This document shows positions 62,217 to 64,000 of a DNA stretch of 64,000 nt, one piece after another. Numbering within the stretch: position 1 is the first letter of the stretch; each line of letters begins with the position of its first letter. The stretch is from positions 2,047,501 to 2,111,500 of the forward strand of contig NZ_CP146609.1 in assembly GCF_037094465.1 (NCBI RefSeq). The letters run 5' to 3'. The stretch comes from Pseudodesulfovibrio sp. 5S69 (GTDB taxonomy: Bacteria > Desulfobacterota > Desulfovibrionia > Desulfovibrionales > Desulfovibrionaceae). Made by a program: the position numbers and the translations under genes. Under the pieces are notes generated by a model. That model made no database searches, was not told where the DNA came from, and saw only the letters and a program-made list of their open reading frames with translations.

Positions 62217-62597
62217 ATGGATTTCAACATACAGTTGCCCGACGACGAGGAACGGCTGCGCAAGGCCTTCCGGACCAAGGTGCCGGGGTTGACCGCGCGG
62301 TTCCCCGGCCTGGATGTCGTTCACGACGTGGCCGACCTCAGCGCCACCGGCTTGGCGATCCTCGACAAGAGCGGGCGGTTCACCGAAAAGGAGGCCTACG
62401 ACGTGGAGCTGCTGATCAAGAACAAGCTGTTCCTCAGCGGCGCCAGGGCCTCGTGCATGCGTGTGCACGACAACGGCATCGTGGGGCTGAATTTCGTGGA
62501 CCTGGACCGGCAGAAGCAGATCAAGCTCGACAAGCTGGTCCTCGAGGTGCAGAAGAGACTCATCGCCCTGCGCAAGAAAAAGCGCGAGCAAGGTTGA
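62217..62597 (+). CDS. PilZ-domain protein (c-di-GMP binding)
   Basis: 126 aa. A minimal PilZ domain: the arginine box R15-x3-R19 (RKAFR) and DLSATG (40-45), with a C-terminal basic coil VLEVQKRLIALRKKKREQG. It probably binds c-di-GMP and, being between motB and the biotin carboxylase gene on one transcript, may modulate the stator or another part of the motor. ATG follows TTTGGGGGATAT. The small size suggests a stand-alone adaptor. Confidence 0.78.
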   Translation: MDFNIQLPDDEERLRKAFRTKVPGLTARFPGLDVVHDVADLSATGLAILDKSGRFTEKEAYDVELLIKNKLFLSGARASCMRVHDNGIVGLNFVDLDRQKQIKLDKLVLEVQKRLIALRKKKREQG

Positions 62598-62599
62598 CA

Positions 62600-64000
62600 G
62601 TGCAAACCGGAAACATCGACCGCCACAAGGTCCTCATAGCCAACCGAGGCGAGATCGCCATGCGGGTCATGGGCGCGTGCAGGCGTCTGGGGCTCGACTT
62701 CGTCTGCGTGTGCACGGCCGCGGACCGGGAGTCCGGGCACGTCCGGCTGGCCCGCGAGATGGCCGGGGACGGCGCGGTCCACACCATTTCCTCCTACCTG
62801 GACGCCAACGAGATATTCTCCGTGGCCGACGCGAGCGGGGCCACGGCCGTGCATCCCGGCTACGGTTTTTTTGCCGAGGACTTCCGCTTCGCCCGCCGCG
62901 TGGTCCGGCGGGACCGCCCCATGGAGTTCATCGGCCCGAGTTGGTGGGTCATCCGCGACCTGGGCGACAAGATCAACACCAAGCGTATCGCGCGCTCCCT
63001 GGGCGTGCCCACCGTGCCCGGTTCGGACCGGCCCGTGTACAGCGAGATCGAGGCCGACGAAATCGCCTCATCCCTGTTCGAGTTCCAGGCCAGCCAGGGC
63101 ATCGTGGACGGGGTGATCATGGTCAAGGCCTCGGCCGGCGGCGGGGGCATGGGCATCGAGGAGGTCGGGGACTTCAACGAGTTCCGTTCGGTATTCCGGC
63201 GCATCCGCAACTACGCCAAGCGAAATTTCGGGGACGAGGGCGTACTTATCGAGCAGCGCATCTTCGACTTCAACCACCTGGAGGTCCAGGTGGTCTCCGG
63301 ACGGGGCGGGGGGCAGCACGTCCATTTCGGCACGCGCAACTGCTCGGTCCAGTCCACGGGCAAGCAGAAGCGCATCGAGGTCGCGCCGGGCTTCGCGCCG
63401 GGCGTGGTCTCCTACACCTTCGACGCAGGCAGGGTGCTGTCCGAGATCACCGACCACTCTCTGGCCATGGCCCGCGAGACCCGCTACGACAACGTGGGCA
63501 CCTGGGAGTGGATCATCACCCCGCGCGGGGAGCCCTTCCTGATGGAGGTCAACACCCGCATCCAGGTGGAGAACGGCGTGTCCGCGGTCATCTCCAGGGT
63601 GGGCGGCCGGCCGGTGGACATCATCACCGAGCAGATCCGCCTGGCCCTGGGCGAGCCCCTGCGCTACACCCAGGAGGACATCACCTTCGAGGGCGTTGGC
63701 ATCGAGTACCGGCTGGTGGCCGAGAACACGGCCAACCGGTTCACGCCCTGCGCCGGGACCATCACCCGACTGGGCTGGCCCGAGCGCGACTGGCTCCAGG
63801 TCCATACCCACGTGCCCACGGACCGGCCCTACGAAATTCCCATGGAATACGATCCGAACCTGGCCCTGGCCATCGTCTGGGGCAACGACCTGGCCGAGGC
63901 CAAGGCGCGCGGACTGGAGTTCCTGGACGGGTTGGTGCTGGAGGGGCAGTGCGGCGGGTCCTCCGATGAATTCTACAGCAACGTCGAATACCTGAAGGCC
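62600..64000 (+). CDS. Biotin carboxylase-type protein, 3' end outside window
   Basis: A GTG start at 62600, two bases after the PilZ stop, opens 467 codons with no stop before the edge. The sequence is a biotin carboxylase: VLIANRGEIAMRVMGACRRLGL, VHPGYGFFAEDFRFARR, ATP-grasp KASAGGGGMGIEEV, IEQRIFDFNHLEVQVV and MEVNTRIQVEN with the catalytic Glu/Asn/Arg. It would carboxylate biotin for acetyl-CoA or pyruvate carboxylase. The usual EHPVTE after the catalytic block reads ENGVSA. Whether carboxyltransferase or biotin domains follow cannot be seen. Its place after motAB is unusual but close spacing suggests co-transcription. Confidence 0.85.
   Translation, partial: MQTGNIDRHKVLIANRGEIAMRVMGACRRLGLDFVCVCTAADRESGHVRLAREMAGDGAVHTISSYLDANEIFSVADASGATAVHPGYGFFAEDFRFARRVVRRDRPMEFIGPSWWVIRDLGDKINTKRIARSLGVPTVPGSDRPVYSEIEADEIASSLFEFQASQGIVDGVIMVKASAGGGGMGIEEVGDFNEFRSVFRRIRNYAKRNFGDEGVLIEQRIFDFNHLEVQVVSGRGGGQHVHFGTRNCSVQSTGKQKRIEVAPGFAPGVVSYTFDAGRVLSEITDHSLAMARETRYDNVGTWEWIITPRGEPFLMEVNTRIQVENGVSAVISRVGGRPVDIITEQIRLALGEPLRYTQEDITFEGVGIEYRLVAENTANRFTPCAGTITRLGWPERDWLQVHTHVPTDRPYEIPMEYDPNLALAIVWGNDLAEAKARGLEFLDGLVLEGQCGGSSDEFYSNVEYLKA

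Overview
The window is high-GC bacterial DNA, apparently from a sulfate-reducing deltaproteobacterium of the Desulfovibrio/Pseudodesulfovibrio type. Evidence for this is a complete qrcABCD menaquinone reductase operon (a hallmark of sulfate reducers), multihaem cytochrome and Tat/molybdopterin proteins, a flagellar block flgN-flgK-flgL-csrA-fliW facing flgM that matches the known Desulfovibrio order, a ferredoxin-dependent 2-oxoacid oxidoreductase, and an ATP-sulfurylase-like/APS-kinase fusion. The organism is motile (flg genes, motAB, FlgO-like lipoprotein, PilZ proteins, an MCP).

Layout. 1-5.8 kb: late flagellar genes and the CsrA/FliW/FlgM regulators, with a candidate sigma-28 promoter driving the flgM operon. 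5.9-13.4 kb: housekeeping genes nadK, a DUF89-like gene, mltA, a DUF4254 gene, gatB and mtnA; a paired inverted-repeat element separates the last two. 13.5-17.8 kb: an MCP, der and tRNA-Ser(GCT). 17.9-23.0 kb: a DsrE-like gene and a phosphonate locus (phnM diverging from phnDCE, plus a phnF-type regulator) with no C-P lyase core. 23.3-28.9 kb: a frameshifted Tat-leader mini-gene, the sulfurylase-like/APS-kinase fusion, a membrane PilZ protein, a Fur-family regulator, tRNA-Ser(TGA), a DUF1653-like gene behind a 7-bp tandem repeat, and a 58-aa ferredoxin. 29-35 kb: a minus-strand operon of a NitT/TauT-type ABC transporter whose ATPase is fused to a solute-binding domain, followed by a sulfite-oxidase-fold molybdoprotein and a secreted hydrolase. 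35-38.4 kb: a broken Cys-cluster (SPASM-like) gene and a molybdopterin oxidoreductase fused to a class I glutamine amidotransferase. 38.5-42.8 kb: an extradiol-dioxygenase family protein, an ADP-ribosylglycohydrolase, a small protein with its own sigma-28-like promoter, three tiny membrane ORFs, mazG and cvpA. 43-45 kb: nucleotide-sugar genes rfbC and manC. 45-50 kb: qrcABCD. 50-55.6 kb: an orphan TAXI receptor, a polar amino-acid ABC operon and cbiC. 55.8-58.7 kb: the korDABC-type operon. 58.7-64 kb: a second paired inverted-repeat element, an FlgO-like lipoprotein, a purine nucleoside phosphorylase, then motA-motB-pilZ and the start of a biotin carboxylase gene cut by the window edge.

The most unusual items are the molybdopterin oxidoreductase-GATase fusion, the ABC ATPase-binding-protein fusion with an internal start, the sulfurylase domain with altered active-site motifs, the two paired hairpin elements, and a small protein of unknown function that appears to belong to the sigma-28 motility regulon. 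Functions are read from motifs only; no database search was run.
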